64,000 nucleotides of DNA from Gluconobacter kanchanaburiensis NBRC 103587 (lineage in GTDB: Bacteria; Pseudomonadota; Alphaproteobacteria; Acetobacterales; Acetobacteraceae), in NCBI RefSeq assembly GCF_007988905.1, contig NZ_BJVA01000003.1, forward strand, positions 186,001 through 250,000, written 5' to 3'. A program made the translations under genes and the position numbers. The notes beneath the pieces were generated by a model, which was not told the origin of the DNA, did not search any database, and saw only the letters and a list, made by a program, of their open reading frames with translations. Shown piece after piece: positions 1 through 9,153 of this stretch (position 1 is its first letter; the number at the start of each line of letters is the position of its first letter).

Positions 1-26
1 CCACACTACCACATAATTTACCAGAC

Positions 27-40
27 TTGATTCAGGTCAA
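27..40. promoter_or_regulatory. FNR/Anr-like box upstream of the OmpW gene
   Basis: The 14-mer TTGATTCAGGTCAA matches the FNR-family consensus TTGAT-N4-ATCAA at nine of ten positions. It lies 58 bases before the OmpW-type start codon. ompW is a known FNR target in enterobacteria and Gluconobacter has an FNR-type regulator, so the link is plausible. A single near-match in isolation is weak evidence. Confidence 0.4.
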
Positions 41-98
41 GGTGATGGGGAGGAGGGAGTGCTTTGTGAGGCTCAACGAATGTTGATGGAACACTCAG

Positions 99-905
99 AT
101 GAAATTTAACGCTCTCGCTCTGGCCGCCGCAGTCGGTGCCGTTGCAACCCCGGCGTTTGCCCAGACGGTGCCCCAGGCGGCCCCTGTCACTGCTCCCCAG
201 GTCATGGTCAGCGCCCCGATGACGGCCGCTCCCGTCCCGACCGTAAACATCCATGCTCCTGCATCGGGTCACTGCGGCTTGTTCCAGACCTGCGCCAATA
301 CACGCATTGGTCTTGGCAAGGGCGATTTCATCGTCCGTCTGTCCGCTCTTGGTGTTCTGCCGGAGGACCGTGACAGCAGCCTCTCACTGAACGGCGCCCA
401 TCTTGGTGGTCGCGTGAAGGCGACGCGTCAGGTCATGCCGGAACTGACGTTTGAGTATTTCTTCACGGATAACGTATCTGTGGACCTGATTGCGGCCAGC
501 ACGCGTCATGAAATCGCTGCTGAAGGCGTTCCGGGTCTGGGTAAGGTCGATGTCGGTAGCGCCTGGGTTCTGCCACCGACGGTCACGTTCGCCTGGCATT
601 TCCGTCCACACAAGCGTTTCAATCCGTATGTGGGTGTCGGCGCCACGCTGGCATGGTTTCACAACGTGTCTCCTGCAGGTGGCCCGCTGACCCAGAAGTT
701 GAACCTCGGCGTGACCGGTGGCCCGTCCGTCAATGTCGGTTTCGACTATCAGGTTGTCGGCAACTGGTTCTTTAATTTCGATGTGAAGCAGATGTTTATG
801 CGGGTCCATGCCTGGGCGCAGAACAATGCCGAGACCACAAAGATTACGGCTCATGATTCCCTTGACCCGACCGTTGTCGGCGCTGGTATCGAATACCGCT
901 TCTGA
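99..905 (+). CDS. OmpW family outer membrane protein
   Basis: Predicted eight-stranded OmpW-type beta-barrel porin of the outer membrane. The 268-residue product begins with a clear signal peptide (cleavage after AFA, residue 21). A proline/alanine-rich linker of about 45 residues follows, which E. coli OmpW lacks. The barrel then carries family hallmarks: a GDFIVRLSALGV first strand, FTDNVSVDLIAA, LPPTVTFAWHF and PYVGVGATL, ending in a C-terminal Phe (GIEYRF) as expected for BamA recognition. A GGAA element lies about eight bases before the ATG. The gene stands alone and is closed by a strong terminator at 931-969. Family assignment is firm; the small hydrophobic substrate is unknown. Confidence 0.9.
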   Translation: MKFNALALAAAVGAVATPAFAQTVPQAAPVTAPQVMVSAPMTAAPVPTVNIHAPASGHCGLFQTCANTRIGLGKGDFIVRLSALGVLPEDRDSSLSLNGAHLGGRVKATRQVMPELTFEYFFTDNVSVDLIAASTRHEIAAEGVPGLGKVDVGSAWVLPPTVTFAWHFRPHKRFNPYVGVGATLAWFHNVSPAGGPLTQKLNLGVTGGPSVNVGFDYQVVGNWFFNFDVKQMFMRVHAWAQNNAETTKITAHDSLDPTVVGAGIEYRF

Positions 906-930
906 TTCTCAGGTCAGGATACGGATCTTG

Positions 931-969
931 AAAAAAACGGCCCCTCTCCTGAGAGGGGCCGTTTTTTTT
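931..969. terminator. Rho-independent terminator after the OmpW gene
   Basis: An A-tract, then ACGGCCCCTCTC paired with GAGAGGGGCCGT, then eight T residues. The stem is about 11 GC-rich pairs extended by A-T pairs, and the flanking A and T tracts make it usable in both directions. It separates the porin gene from the efflux operon. Confidence 0.93.
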
Positions 970-1081
970 CATTTTTGTGGCAATCTCATAAAACTTTTGC
1001 AATGAGATCATTCGGGAAGTGCAAAAGTCCCTTCATTTCCTTATGTGACATCTGTCGTGCTACCATGGGCATGGTCAGGCC

Positions 1082-1114
1082 ATCTGCCATGAAAATGTCT
1101 GACTGGTGGCAGAT
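1082..1114. promoter_or_regulatory. Spaced inverted repeat upstream of the RND efflux operon
   Basis: Perfect 8-base arms ATCTGCCA (1082-1089) and TGGCAGAT (1107-1114) separated by 17 bases, so the centres of the arms are 25 bases apart. It lies 72 bases before the adaptor start codon, where an operator for a dimeric repressor or activator would be expected. No regulator gene is adjacent and no known consensus was recognised. Confidence 0.4.
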
Positions 1115-1185
1115 ATATCATCTTTCAGACGTTCCGGACGAAACGGGTCGTCTGTTCTGACAGAGTTACGGGGTTTTCTATCAGC

Positions 1186-2322
1186 ATGCGCGTTCCACGC
1201 GTCGGCGCGCTGGCCATAGGCCTGCTATGCCTGGCCATTCTTCTTGTCGTCGTCGTGCGGTTCCGCACCCCGCACTCATCCGTTGCCACGGCCGAAGCCC
1301 CAATGGTGATGCAGTCGCAGGGCAGACTTGTCGTGCGCGACGGCAGCCCTCTTGCCAAACGCCTGACCATTCAGCCGGTTGCCAGTGTTTCCCGGGGCCA
1401 TGACCTCACCTTGCCCGCACAGGTCATGGCGGAGCCTGATCGTCAGGTGAATGTCTATGCGCCCGTCACCGGACGGATCACAGGTGTTCAGGTCCATCTG
1501 GGGGAGAAGGTCCATCGGGGACAGGTTCTCGCCACGATTGCCGCCAGTGATCTGGATCAGGCCTGGGCTGACGACAGCCGTGCCCGCGCGGCCCTCGATT
1601 TCGCTCGACGGGCCTATACCCGCGCACAAGGAGTTCAGGCGATCGGCGGTAACGCTGTGAAGGATCTCGAATCCGCCCGCAACGATCTGGCACAGGCTCA
1701 GGCAGAAGCCGAGCGGACGCAGCGCAGACTTCAGGTTCTTGGCGCACGGCCAGGCTATGCAGCACAGGGCGAAGCGCCGCTGGTTTCCCCGGTAGATGGC
1801 GTGGTGTCCATGACGACCATGGCCCCGGGCGAAAACATCACAGATGCGACAGCCATTCAGATGACGGTTCTGGATCTTTCGGAAGTCTGGATCGCAGCCG
1901 CCATTCCGCAGGACAACCTGTCCCAGATCAGCGATACGAACGTTTTGTCCGTCGGTTTCGACGCCTTCCCCGGTCGGACCTGTTCAGGACGCGTGGTGAG
2001 TTTTGATCCAACCCTTCACGCCGACACGCGTCGGGTCAACGCTTATGTTGCCTGTCCGAACACCGACGGTGCCCTGCGTCCCGGCATGTTCGTGAACGCG
2101 ACCCTGAACGTGCCCCAAGGCAGTGACATCATCATCCCCAAGTCCGCTCTCCTGATGAACAACGATCAGGTCTCTGTTTTTGTTGAGACCGCCCCCCGCG
2201 CCTTCCAGAGGCGCGACATCGTCATCAGCTACGATGAGGGCGACAGTGTGCGTGTTCTCAATGGCCTTTCCGCAGGCGAACGCGTCGTGACGAGCGGTGC
2301 CATTCTCCTGAATGATGACTAA
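1186..2322 (+). CDS. RND efflux periplasmic adaptor subunit
   Basis: Membrane-fusion protein of a tripartite RND pump, linking the inner-membrane permease to the outer-membrane channel. The 378-residue product has an N-terminal hydrophobic anchor at about residues 7-25. It then shows the split lipoyl halves (VYAPVTGRITGVQVHLGEKV near 90-110 and PLVSPVDGVVSMTTMAPGE near 200-220) on either side of an alpha-hairpin rich in Ala, Gln and Arg. Beta-barrel and membrane-proximal domains end the protein. There is no His-rich metal-binding extension. It ends 18 bases before the permease gene, so the three genes form one operon. The CzcB/CusB-type assignment follows from the HME permease next to it. Confidence 0.88.
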   Translation: MRVPRVGALAIGLLCLAILLVVVVRFRTPHSSVATAEAPMVMQSQGRLVVRDGSPLAKRLTIQPVASVSRGHDLTLPAQVMAEPDRQVNVYAPVTGRITGVQVHLGEKVHRGQVLATIAASDLDQAWADDSRARAALDFARRAYTRAQGVQAIGGNAVKDLESARNDLAQAQAEAERTQRRLQVLGARPGYAAQGEAPLVSPVDGVVSMTTMAPGENITDATAIQMTVLDLSEVWIAAAIPQDNLSQISDTNVLSVGFDAFPGRTCSGRVVSFDPTLHADTRRVNAYVACPNTDGALRPGMFVNATLNVPQGSDIIIPKSALLMNNDQVSVFVETAPRAFQRRDIVISYDEGDSVRVLNGLSAGERVVTSGAILLNDD

Positions 2323-2340
2323 TCCGGTGGCCCTGAGCTG

Positions 2341-5300
2341 ATGATCGAACGTTTCATCTCCTGGTGCTTCAACCACCGGAATATCGTTTTCTTTTCCGCC
2401 CTGATCCTTGCCCTTCTTGGCGGACTTTCATGGAAGATCCTGCCGGTCGAGGCTTACCCGGATCTGGGCGCTGTCAGCGTGTCCATCACGACCCAGCAGG
2501 AGGGTCTGGCGGCTGAGGAAATGGAGCAGCAGGTCACGATCCCGCTCGAGCGGACGCTGGCCAGCGTTCCGGGTGTGACGGACAGCCGCTCGACCAGCAC
2601 CTTCGGCCTGTCGCTGATCACACTGATCTTCCGTGAAGGCACGAATGTCTACGCGGCGCGTCAGCTCGTCGAGACGCAGCTCGCCAACAATCCATTGAGC
2701 AACGGCGCCATGCCGTCGCTGGGCCCGATTTCAGGACCGAGCGGCGAGATCTACCGCTACACGCTGGAATCCGACGACAAGAATCTTCTGGAACTGTCGG
2801 ATCTTCAGCGCTGGACCGTCATCCCCGCGATCCAGCACGTTCCCGGTGTGGTCAGCGTGGATAATTTCGGCGGTCTGACGCGCGAATATCAGCTCGTTCT
2901 CGATCCCGCCTCCCTGATGCGCTACCACGTCGGCCTTGAAGACGTGCTGACGGCCATCCGCAACAGCAACGTCAATGCCGGTGGCGGCCGCGTCAGCCGG
3001 GGCGAGCAGTCCTATATTATCCGCGGGATCGGCATGATCCATACGCTGGATGATATGGGCAACGTCGTCGTTGCCAGCCATGGGGGCGTACCGGTCTTCG
3101 TCAAGGATCTGGGACAGGTCCAGTTCGGGCATCAGGTGCGGCAGGGTATTCTTGGCAAGGACAAGAACCCTGATACCATCGAAGGCGTGGTGACCATGCT
3201 GAGCGGGGAAAATCCCTCGCTCGTGCTCGACGGTCTCCACAGCACGGTGGCGAAGCTCCAGAAACAGCTTGCGCCAAGTCATGTCCGTATCGTGCCGTAT
3301 ATGGACCGTGACCATCTCGTCCTGTCCACGACCCACAAGGTCACGGAAACGATGATTGAGGGTATCGTCCTCGTCGGTGTGATCCTCACCCTGTTCCTTG
3401 GCAGCCCCCGCAGTGCCATCGTCACGGCCGTGACCATCCCGCTGGCGCTGTCGGTTGTGTTCGTGCTGATGCACAGCTTTGGGATGTCAGCGAACCTGTT
3501 CTCGCTGGGTGCCATCGATTTCGGCGTGATCGTGGATGGTGCGATCGTCATCACCGAGACGATTCTCCGCATCCGCGAGGAGCGCCCGACCGAGGCGCTC
3601 GATCCTGTTGAGGTCCTGCCGGTCGCGCAGCGTGCGGGACGGGCGATTTTTTCGTCCACGCTCGTCATCATTGTGGCCTACAGCCCGCTTTTCGCGTTCG
3701 AGGGCAGCGAGGGTAAGCTCTTTCGTCCGATGGCCTATACCGTCAGCTTCGCGCTGCTGGGTGCGCTGCTCTGCGCTCTGACACTCATTCCAGCTCTGAC
3801 CTATCTGGCGCTGCGCAAGCCCAAGCATATCTGGCACAATCGACCACTTGAATGGCTGCATGCACGGTACACGCACTGGCTCGGCCATTTCATTGACCGT
3901 CCGCTGATCGCCTATGGCGCCGGTGTTGCGGCCACGGTCGCGGTCGTGATTCTGGGGGTCTCGATCGGGCGCGAGTTTCTGCCGGATCTGGATGAAGGCT
4001 CGCTCTGGCTTCAGGTCCAGATGCCAACCGGAATTTCGCTGGAGAAAGGCGAGTCTATTGCCAACGAACTGCGGCATGCCGTCCGCGAGTTCCCTGAAAC
4101 CTCCTATGCTCTGACGCAGCTTGGCCGTTCCGACGACGGGACCGACCCCTGGACACCGTCCCATATCGAAATGCCGGTCGGTCTCAAACCCTATGACCAG
4201 TGGCCGTCCGGAGAGACGAAGGCGCAGTTCGTCGAACGTCTGCGCGCGCGTCTGTCCCGTATTCCGGGCATCGATTTTGGCATCAGCCAGCCGATTCAGG
4301 ACAATATGAGCGATCTGGTCGGCGGTGCACACAGCCCGCTCGTCCTGCGCGTCTATGGTAATGACTTCCAGGAACTGCGCCGCATCGGCCAGCAGATCGT
4401 GGACATTCTCCATCATGTCCCGGGAACGGCGGAAGCGTCGATCTTCCAGGAGCCTCGCATTCCACAGATCGATGTGCAGGCCGACCGTCTGGCCGCGGCT
4501 CGCTACGGCATCAGCATTTCGAATATTTCTGATGTCGTGTCGAACGCGATCGGCGATGCCCCGATCACGACCGTCTATGTGGATGACCGTTTCTACAACG
4601 CGACACTCCATATCCGTCGCAAGGATCTGCAGGACATGCAGGCTCTGTCGCAGATCCCGCTTCTGGATGCGGAAGGCGCCTATATTCCGCTGTCTCAGGT
4701 CGCCCATGTCGGGCTGCATATGGGTGAGAGCAATATCGCCCATGAAATGAGCCATCGCCAGATCACCATCCGCGTGGACAACGGCAAGCGACCGCTCTCG
4801 CAGTATCTGGCGGAAGCGCAGACCCGCATCGACCAGCAACTGCACTACGACAAGGAAAAATATACGCTCGAATGGGCCGGTTCCTTCCAGCAGGAAGAAC
4901 GGGCCCAGAAGCGCCTGATGATCGCGCTGGGCGTGATGTTCGCCGTCATGCTGGTCCTGCTCTTTGCCGAGTTCCGCAAGATCCGTCAGGCTCTGCTGAT
5001 CCTCAGCGTCGTGCCGCTGGCGACGCTGGGTGGCCTGATCGCGCTGCATGTCCGGGGCGAGACGCTGAACATCGCCACCGCCGTGGGCTTCATCGCCCTG
5101 TTCGGGGTGGCGGTGCAGAACGGCATCATCATGATTGCCAGCATCAACCGTCACCGGGTGGAGGGACTTGCCGTAAGAGACGCGACCATTGCAGGTGCCG
5201 CCGAACGTTTTCGTCCCGTTCTCATGACAGCGACTGTGGCAACGGCCGGCATGTTGCCGGCAGCCCTCGCCACGGGTGTGGGCACGGACGTACAGCGCGG

Positions 5301-5451
5301 ACTGGCGACGGTTGTGGTGGGCGGTCTGGGCATTGCCACGCTGCTGACGCTGTTCGCCCTGCCGGTTTATTTCAGTGAGCTTGAGATGTGGGTTGAACGC
5401 CGGGATGCGAAGAAGCGTCCGCAACCTGCCACAGAGGGAGTCGGATCATGA
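2341..5451 (+). CDS. HME-type (CzcA/CusA family) RND efflux permease
   Basis: Proton-driven inner-membrane RND pump of 1036 residues, the normal length for the heavy-metal efflux branch. Membrane segments sit near residues 15-30, 335-500, 525-545 and 860-1020, with two large periplasmic loops. The fourth membrane helix carries DFGVIVDGAIVITE at about residues 394-407, the acidic D...D...E motif of the CzcA/CnrA/NccA subgroup that relays protons. This motif favours divalent-cation or small-organic export over the multidrug HAE1 class, whose motif is GxxVDDAIVVxEN. The cation cannot be told from sequence. Translation is probably coupled to the next gene, whose ATG overlaps this stop codon by four bases. 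Confidence 0.9.
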   Translation: MIERFISWCFNHRNIVFFSALILALLGGLSWKILPVEAYPDLGAVSVSITTQQEGLAAEEMEQQVTIPLERTLASVPGVTDSRSTSTFGLSLITLIFREGTNVYAARQLVETQLANNPLSNGAMPSLGPISGPSGEIYRYTLESDDKNLLELSDLQRWTVIPAIQHVPGVVSVDNFGGLTREYQLVLDPASLMRYHVGLEDVLTAIRNSNVNAGGGRVSRGEQSYIIRGIGMIHTLDDMGNVVVASHGGVPVFVKDLGQVQFGHQVRQGILGKDKNPDTIEGVVTMLSGENPSLVLDGLHSTVAKLQKQLAPSHVRIVPYMDRDHLVLSTTHKVTETMIEGIVLVGVILTLFLGSPRSAIVTAVTIPLALSVVFVLMHSFGMSANLFSLGAIDFGVIVDGAIVITETILRIREERPTEALDPVEVLPVAQRAGRAIFSSTLVIIVAYSPLFAFEGSEGKLFRPMAYTVSFALLGALLCALTLIPALTYLALRKPKHIWHNRPLEWLHARYTHWLGHFIDRPLIAYGAGVAATVAVVILGVSIGREFLPDLDEGSLWLQVQMPTGISLEKGESIANELRHAVREFPETSYALTQLGRSDDGTDPWTPSHIEMPVGLKPYDQWPSGETKAQFVERLRARLSRIPGIDFGISQPIQDNMSDLVGGAHSPLVLRVYGNDFQELRRIGQQIVDILHHVPGTAEASIFQEPRIPQIDVQADRLAAARYGISISNISDVVSNAIGDAPITTVYVDDRFYNATLHIRRKDLQDMQALSQIPLLDAEGAYIPLSQVAHVGLHMGESNIAHEMSHRQITIRVDNGKRPLSQYLAEAQTRIDQQLHYDKEKYTLEWAGSFQQEERAQKRLMIALGVMFAVMLVLLFAEFRKIRQALLILSVVPLATLGGLIALHVRGETLNIATAVGFIALFGVAVQNGIIMIASINRHRVEGLAVRDATIAGAAERFRPVLMTATVATAGMLPAALATGVGTDVQRGLATVVVGGLGIATLLTLFALPVYFSELEMWVERRDAKKRPQPATEGVGS

Positions 5452-6968
5452 AGATGCGCTCCATGAAGTACGGTCATGCATCGCTTCTGCTGTGCCTGAC
5501 AGCGCTTTCCGCCTGTGCGGTCGGGCCGGATTTCCACCGCCCGGACCTGCCGAAGAACGCGGCCTATCAAGGCCAGCCCCTGACCGCGACCGTCGGACAC
5601 GGTGTCACAGGTGCGACCGTACCGCAGCAGTTCCAGTCGGGCGTGGATATTCCGGGACAGTGGTGGACGGTGTTCGGTAATTCGTCCCTGAATGCGCTCG
5701 TTGATCAGGCTCTTGCCAACAACCAGTCGCTGCGCGCTATGCAGCAGGGGCTGAAATCGGCCTGGGAACAGCGCCGGATCGAGGGCGCTGGCCTGTATCC
5801 GACGCTGTCCGCCTCGTTCAACCCGACACGCAACAAGACCTCGCGCGTTTATTCGCCGGTTCCGAACTCGAATGTGTGGCTCTATAACGTCCACACCGCG
5901 CAGTTGAATATCGGCTATGTGCCGGATCTCTGGGGCGGGACACGCCGTGCGATCGAGGCCGCCGGAGCGCAGGCGGACCTGCAGAAGTTCCAGCTTGAAG
6001 CCACAGCGCTGACCATGATTTCCGATCTCGTGAACGCGACGATCGAGGAAGCCACGATCCGGGCCGAGATCGACGCTACGAACGAACTCATCCGCAGCCA
6101 GCGAGCCGTGCTGAAGATCGTGACGGCCGAGCAGGGCATCGGCAACGCATCCCGACAGGACATGGTCCAGCAACTGGCGTCTGTGGCCCAGCTTGAGGCG
6201 ACGCTGCCGGGCCTGAACCTGCAACTGGCCCAGACCCGGGACCAGATGGCGGTTCTGGTAGGCGTTACGCCTAACTCGCCGCTGCCAGAGTTCCGTCTGG
6301 AGCAGTTTACCCTTCCGAAGGTGCTCCCGGTCTCGCTCCCGTCTGACCTGCTGAACCAGCGCCCCGACATCCGCGCCGCGCAGGCGCAGATCCAGTCCGC
6401 TAGCGCCCAGATCGGCGTGGCCATCGCCAACCGTCTGCCGAACGTGCAGCTCAGCGCAACGCCGGCGCAAGCGGTCGGGGTTATGAGCGACTTTTTCAAG
6501 CCCGGCTATGGCAACTGGACGATTGCTGCGACCGTCATGCAGCCGATCTTCCAGGGTGGTTCGCTCCTGCATGCCGAGCGTCAGGCGCGCGACAACCTGC
6601 TTCAGGCCAACGAGACCTACAAGGCGACCGTCCTGTCCGCCATTCAGGACGTGGCGGACAGCCTGCATGCCGTCACGTTCGACGCCGATGCCCTGAAGGC
6701 CGACGAAGACCTTCTGAAGGCCACGACGCAGAGCATGACGATTGCGCGCGGGCAGTTGCGTCTGGGAGATGTCAGCGAGCTTGTGCTGCTGCAAGCCCAG
6801 CAGACGGATGCGCAGGCGCGTCTGGCCTATGTTCAGGCCGAGGGCGCGCGTTTCTCCGACAGCGTCGGGCTGTTCCAGTCTCTTGGTGGAGGATGGTGGA
6901 ACCGCAATGACATGGGCATGACGCCAGCGGCCCAGAAAGCGCTCGGGAAGTCTCTGCTGCCTTGGTAA
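5448..6968 (+). CDS. NodT-family outer membrane efflux lipoprotein
   Basis: TolC-like outer-membrane factor that completes the tripartite pump. The 506-residue precursor has a lipoprotein signal ending in LSAC near residue 22, followed by the typical AVGPDFHRP start of NodT/OprM proteins. Two OEP repeats follow: the first contains WWTVFGNSSLNALVDQALANN, the second the conserved LNQRPDIRAAQAQIQSASAQIGVAIANRLP segment and the LRLGDVSELVLLQAQ hairpin. The ATG overlaps the permease stop (ATGA). A three-hairpin repeat at 6995-7084 follows and may end transcription. Confidence 0.92.
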   Translation: MKMRSMKYGHASLLLCLTALSACAVGPDFHRPDLPKNAAYQGQPLTATVGHGVTGATVPQQFQSGVDIPGQWWTVFGNSSLNALVDQALANNQSLRAMQQGLKSAWEQRRIEGAGLYPTLSASFNPTRNKTSRVYSPVPNSNVWLYNVHTAQLNIGYVPDLWGGTRRAIEAAGAQADLQKFQLEATALTMISDLVNATIEEATIRAEIDATNELIRSQRAVLKIVTAEQGIGNASRQDMVQQLASVAQLEATLPGLNLQLAQTRDQMAVLVGVTPNSPLPEFRLEQFTLPKVLPVSLPSDLLNQRPDIRAAQAQIQSASAQIGVAIANRLPNVQLSATPAQAVGVMSDFFKPGYGNWTIAATVMQPIFQGGSLLHAERQARDNLLQANETYKATVLSAIQDVADSLHAVTFDADALKADEDLLKATTQSMTIARGQLRLGDVSELVLLQAQQTDAQARLAYVQAEGARFSDSVGLFQSLGGGWWNRNDMGMTPAAQKALGKSLLPW

Positions 6969-6994
6969 AATTCAGGTCTCTGCCCTGAAACCCG

Positions 6995-7084
6995 CCAAAG
7001 GCCGGGGGCCTTTGGAAACCGCTTTATTGGAATCGGGATCAAAGGGACCGCGTCCCTTTGCGGGGTTCCGGGGCAGCGCCCCGG
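6995..7084. repeat. Intergenic three-hairpin repeat, copy A
   Basis: Three perfect stem-loops in a row: CCAAAGGCC/GGCCTTTGG (6995-7015), CAAAGGGAC/GTCCCTTTG (7040-7060) and CCGGGGC/GCCCCGG (7068-7084). It sits between the convergent efflux operon and M61 peptidase gene. A related element in the same orientation is at 54812-54914. No T-tract follows, so termination would be atypical. Confidence 0.75.
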
Positions 7085-7095
7085 CATAGTCAGTC

Positions 7096-9036
7096 TTACG
7101 GACGCGGAGCGTAAATCGCGCTCAGACGATCCGGCGTACCTGCGATGCGCTCCAGATGCGGGTAACGCAGACCGTCGTGATAGGGGATGGAGACCGTGGT
7201 GACATGGTCGCCGGACTTCACGATCAGACGGATATCCTGCTTCGGGTCCTTCTGCGCGTCCGTGACGGCATGAAGCAGACGCTGGGGCGTGAAGCTCATG
7301 TCGTTGACGGCCACGATCGTCATGCCGGGAACGACACCTGCCTTGAAGGCCGGGCTCATCCAGTGCTCACGTCCCACACGTCCGGCACCGTTCACAGTCA
7401 GTCCCAGAGAAAAGGACAGGTCGGTGGCGTGCCGTGCTGCTTCGCTGGCCTTGACGAAAGACGTCGGCTTGGACGTGTAGACCAGCTTGTAGCCACCATT
7501 GGTCAGACCGTTCAGCGGTGCATGCGGCTGGATCGTGTCGAGGCGCTCATGCAGGAACTTGGCCCAGTCATAGGGCTGAACGCTGTTGAGTGTGGCGACC
7601 ACATCGTCGAACTGATAGGGGCTGACGACGAAGCTGCCGCTGTTCGTACCAAAAAAGGCCTTGGCGAAATCATCCAGCGACTTGTGGTCGTTGGACAGCT
7701 TGCGGATCAGCGCGTCCGCATCCAGCCAGACGAGCTGCCCCTCGACGTAATAATCTTCTGAACGCTGCCAGTCGCGCCATGACAGCGGCGCACGCTGGGC
7801 GATAACCGGATCGTTCGTCGTGTCTTCCAGCGGACGCCACTGACGGCCCGTCTGGTTGTCATAGGACGCCGCCATATAGGCTAGCGCCTCGAGGCCCTGA
7901 TCCTTCGTCACCAGACCCGAACGTGCGGCCAGAACATTGCCCCAGTACTGCGTCTGCCCCTCATAGACCCACAGCATGGACCCGCGCTGCGCCGTGTTGA
8001 AGTTCGGCGCCCACAGATCGGCCGGGCGGCGATACTTGCCGTTCCAGGAATGAGTGTATTCGTGGGCCAGCAGATCACGCTCGGGGAATGTCTTGTCCCA
8101 TTCCGTGAAATAACCCGGAGCCGCGCTGTTTTCGCTGGACTGGTGATGCTCGAGCCCGATGCTGCCAAGTTCTTCCGTCAGAGCCAGCAGGAAGTCGTAA
8201 TGGTCATAGTGATGCGACCCGAACAGTGATGTCGCCTGACGCACGAGGTTCTGATGCGCAGCAATCTGCTGCGGCGTGGCGTCCAGTGAATCCGGATCAT
8301 CAGCCACAACGTCCAGAGAGACTGGAACATGGTCCGGCCCGGTCAGATCGAACTTGCGGAAATAGCGCCCGGCATAGATCGGGGAGTCGACGAGCGTGTT
8401 GTAGGTCGTGGCGTTGAAATGCGTCTCGTCACCATAGGTTCCGGCCCGCAGCGCGGAACCAATCTGCCAGCCATGCGGCACGCGGACGGACGGCTGGACC
8501 GTGATGCCACGCGTAAAATAGCCAGCCGGGTAGAGGGAGACCTGATCCCACTGCACATTGACGATGGACGGCGTCATGACCATCCGTCCCTGACCTGGCG
8601 CAATAGGAGTCAGAAGCTGGAAATGCAGATCCAGCGTCGGCGTGCTGGTGGAAACAGGAATGTGGAAGGCCGCCACATTGACGGTGTCACGCTTCCACTC
8701 CAGCGTCCGACCGCCGCTCTGCACACGCAGGCTGGCGAGCTGCTCGAGTACGCCGGTCGGGGAATGATCGCCCGGGATCCACATGGGGTATAGAAGGATC
8801 ATCTCACCCTTCTGTTGCGCCTCTTTTGGCACCGGCACCGTCTCGTGAATGGACATCACATGATGGACGGTATCCGTCGCATCGACCGAAACCGTCAGAT
8901 TACCGGGAAACGGCCGGTCCTGCGGTTCGGGAATGGGGGCTGGCATGGGCAGCGGCATGGGCTGGGACTGCGCAAGTGCGGGAGAAACCAGACCGCTGAA
9001 AGCCGTCAGGGCAGCCAGAAGGCGCAGAGGAGGCAT
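7096..9036 (-). CDS. M61 family (glycyl-aminopeptidase type) metallopeptidase with PDZ domain
   Basis: Secreted zinc peptidase. From the chosen ATG at 9036 the 646-residue protein starts MPPLRLLAALTAFSG and has a signal peptide ending in ALAQ. The upstream TTG at 9099 would put a charged stretch ahead of this signal, so it was rejected. The M61 catalytic core has the zinc motif HEYTH in DLLAHEYTHSWNGKYRRP at about residues 330-345, and the third ligand glutamate in VYEGQTQYWG about 35 residues later. A C-terminal PDZ-like segment (SPAFKAGVVPGMTIVAVND) is near residues 555-575. No partner gene is adjacent; the substrate is unknown. Confidence 0.9.
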   Translation of the reverse strand: MPPLRLLAALTAFSGLVSPALAQSQPMPLPMPAPIPEPQDRPFPGNLTVSVDATDTVHHVMSIHETVPVPKEAQQKGEMILLYPMWIPGDHSPTGVLEQLASLRVQSGGRTLEWKRDTVNVAAFHIPVSTSTPTLDLHFQLLTPIAPGQGRMVMTPSIVNVQWDQVSLYPAGYFTRGITVQPSVRVPHGWQIGSALRAGTYGDETHFNATTYNTLVDSPIYAGRYFRKFDLTGPDHVPVSLDVVADDPDSLDATPQQIAAHQNLVRQATSLFGSHHYDHYDFLLALTEELGSIGLEHHQSSENSAAPGYFTEWDKTFPERDLLAHEYTHSWNGKYRRPADLWAPNFNTAQRGSMLWVYEGQTQYWGNVLAARSGLVTKDQGLEALAYMAASYDNQTGRQWRPLEDTTNDPVIAQRAPLSWRDWQRSEDYYVEGQLVWLDADALIRKLSNDHKSLDDFAKAFFGTNSGSFVVSPYQFDDVVATLNSVQPYDWAKFLHERLDTIQPHAPLNGLTNGGYKLVYTSKPTSFVKASEAARHATDLSFSLGLTVNGAGRVGREHWMSPAFKAGVVPGMTIVAVNDMSFTPQRLLHAVTDAQKDPKQDIRLIVKSGDHVTTVSIPYHDGLRYPHLERIAGTPDRLSAIYAPRP

Positions 9037-9153
9037 GAACAGATTCCATGAACAGAATAAAATCCTTTCACGCCTAACGGGCTTGATCCCTATTAACAAG
9101 AGGTTGCGGTAAAGATGGACGATCCTGAAACGTTTTCGAGGAAAAGCCGCGTC

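Noticed and set aside
3487-5424. A 645-codon open frame opposite to the RND permease gene
   Set aside because: It is antisense to a clear RND permease, His/Arg/Asp-rich, and matches no family; typical high-GC shadow frame.
7068-7084. Reading the last stem of copy A as a normal terminator of the efflux operon
   Set aside because: No T-tract follows; kept as part of the repeat instead.
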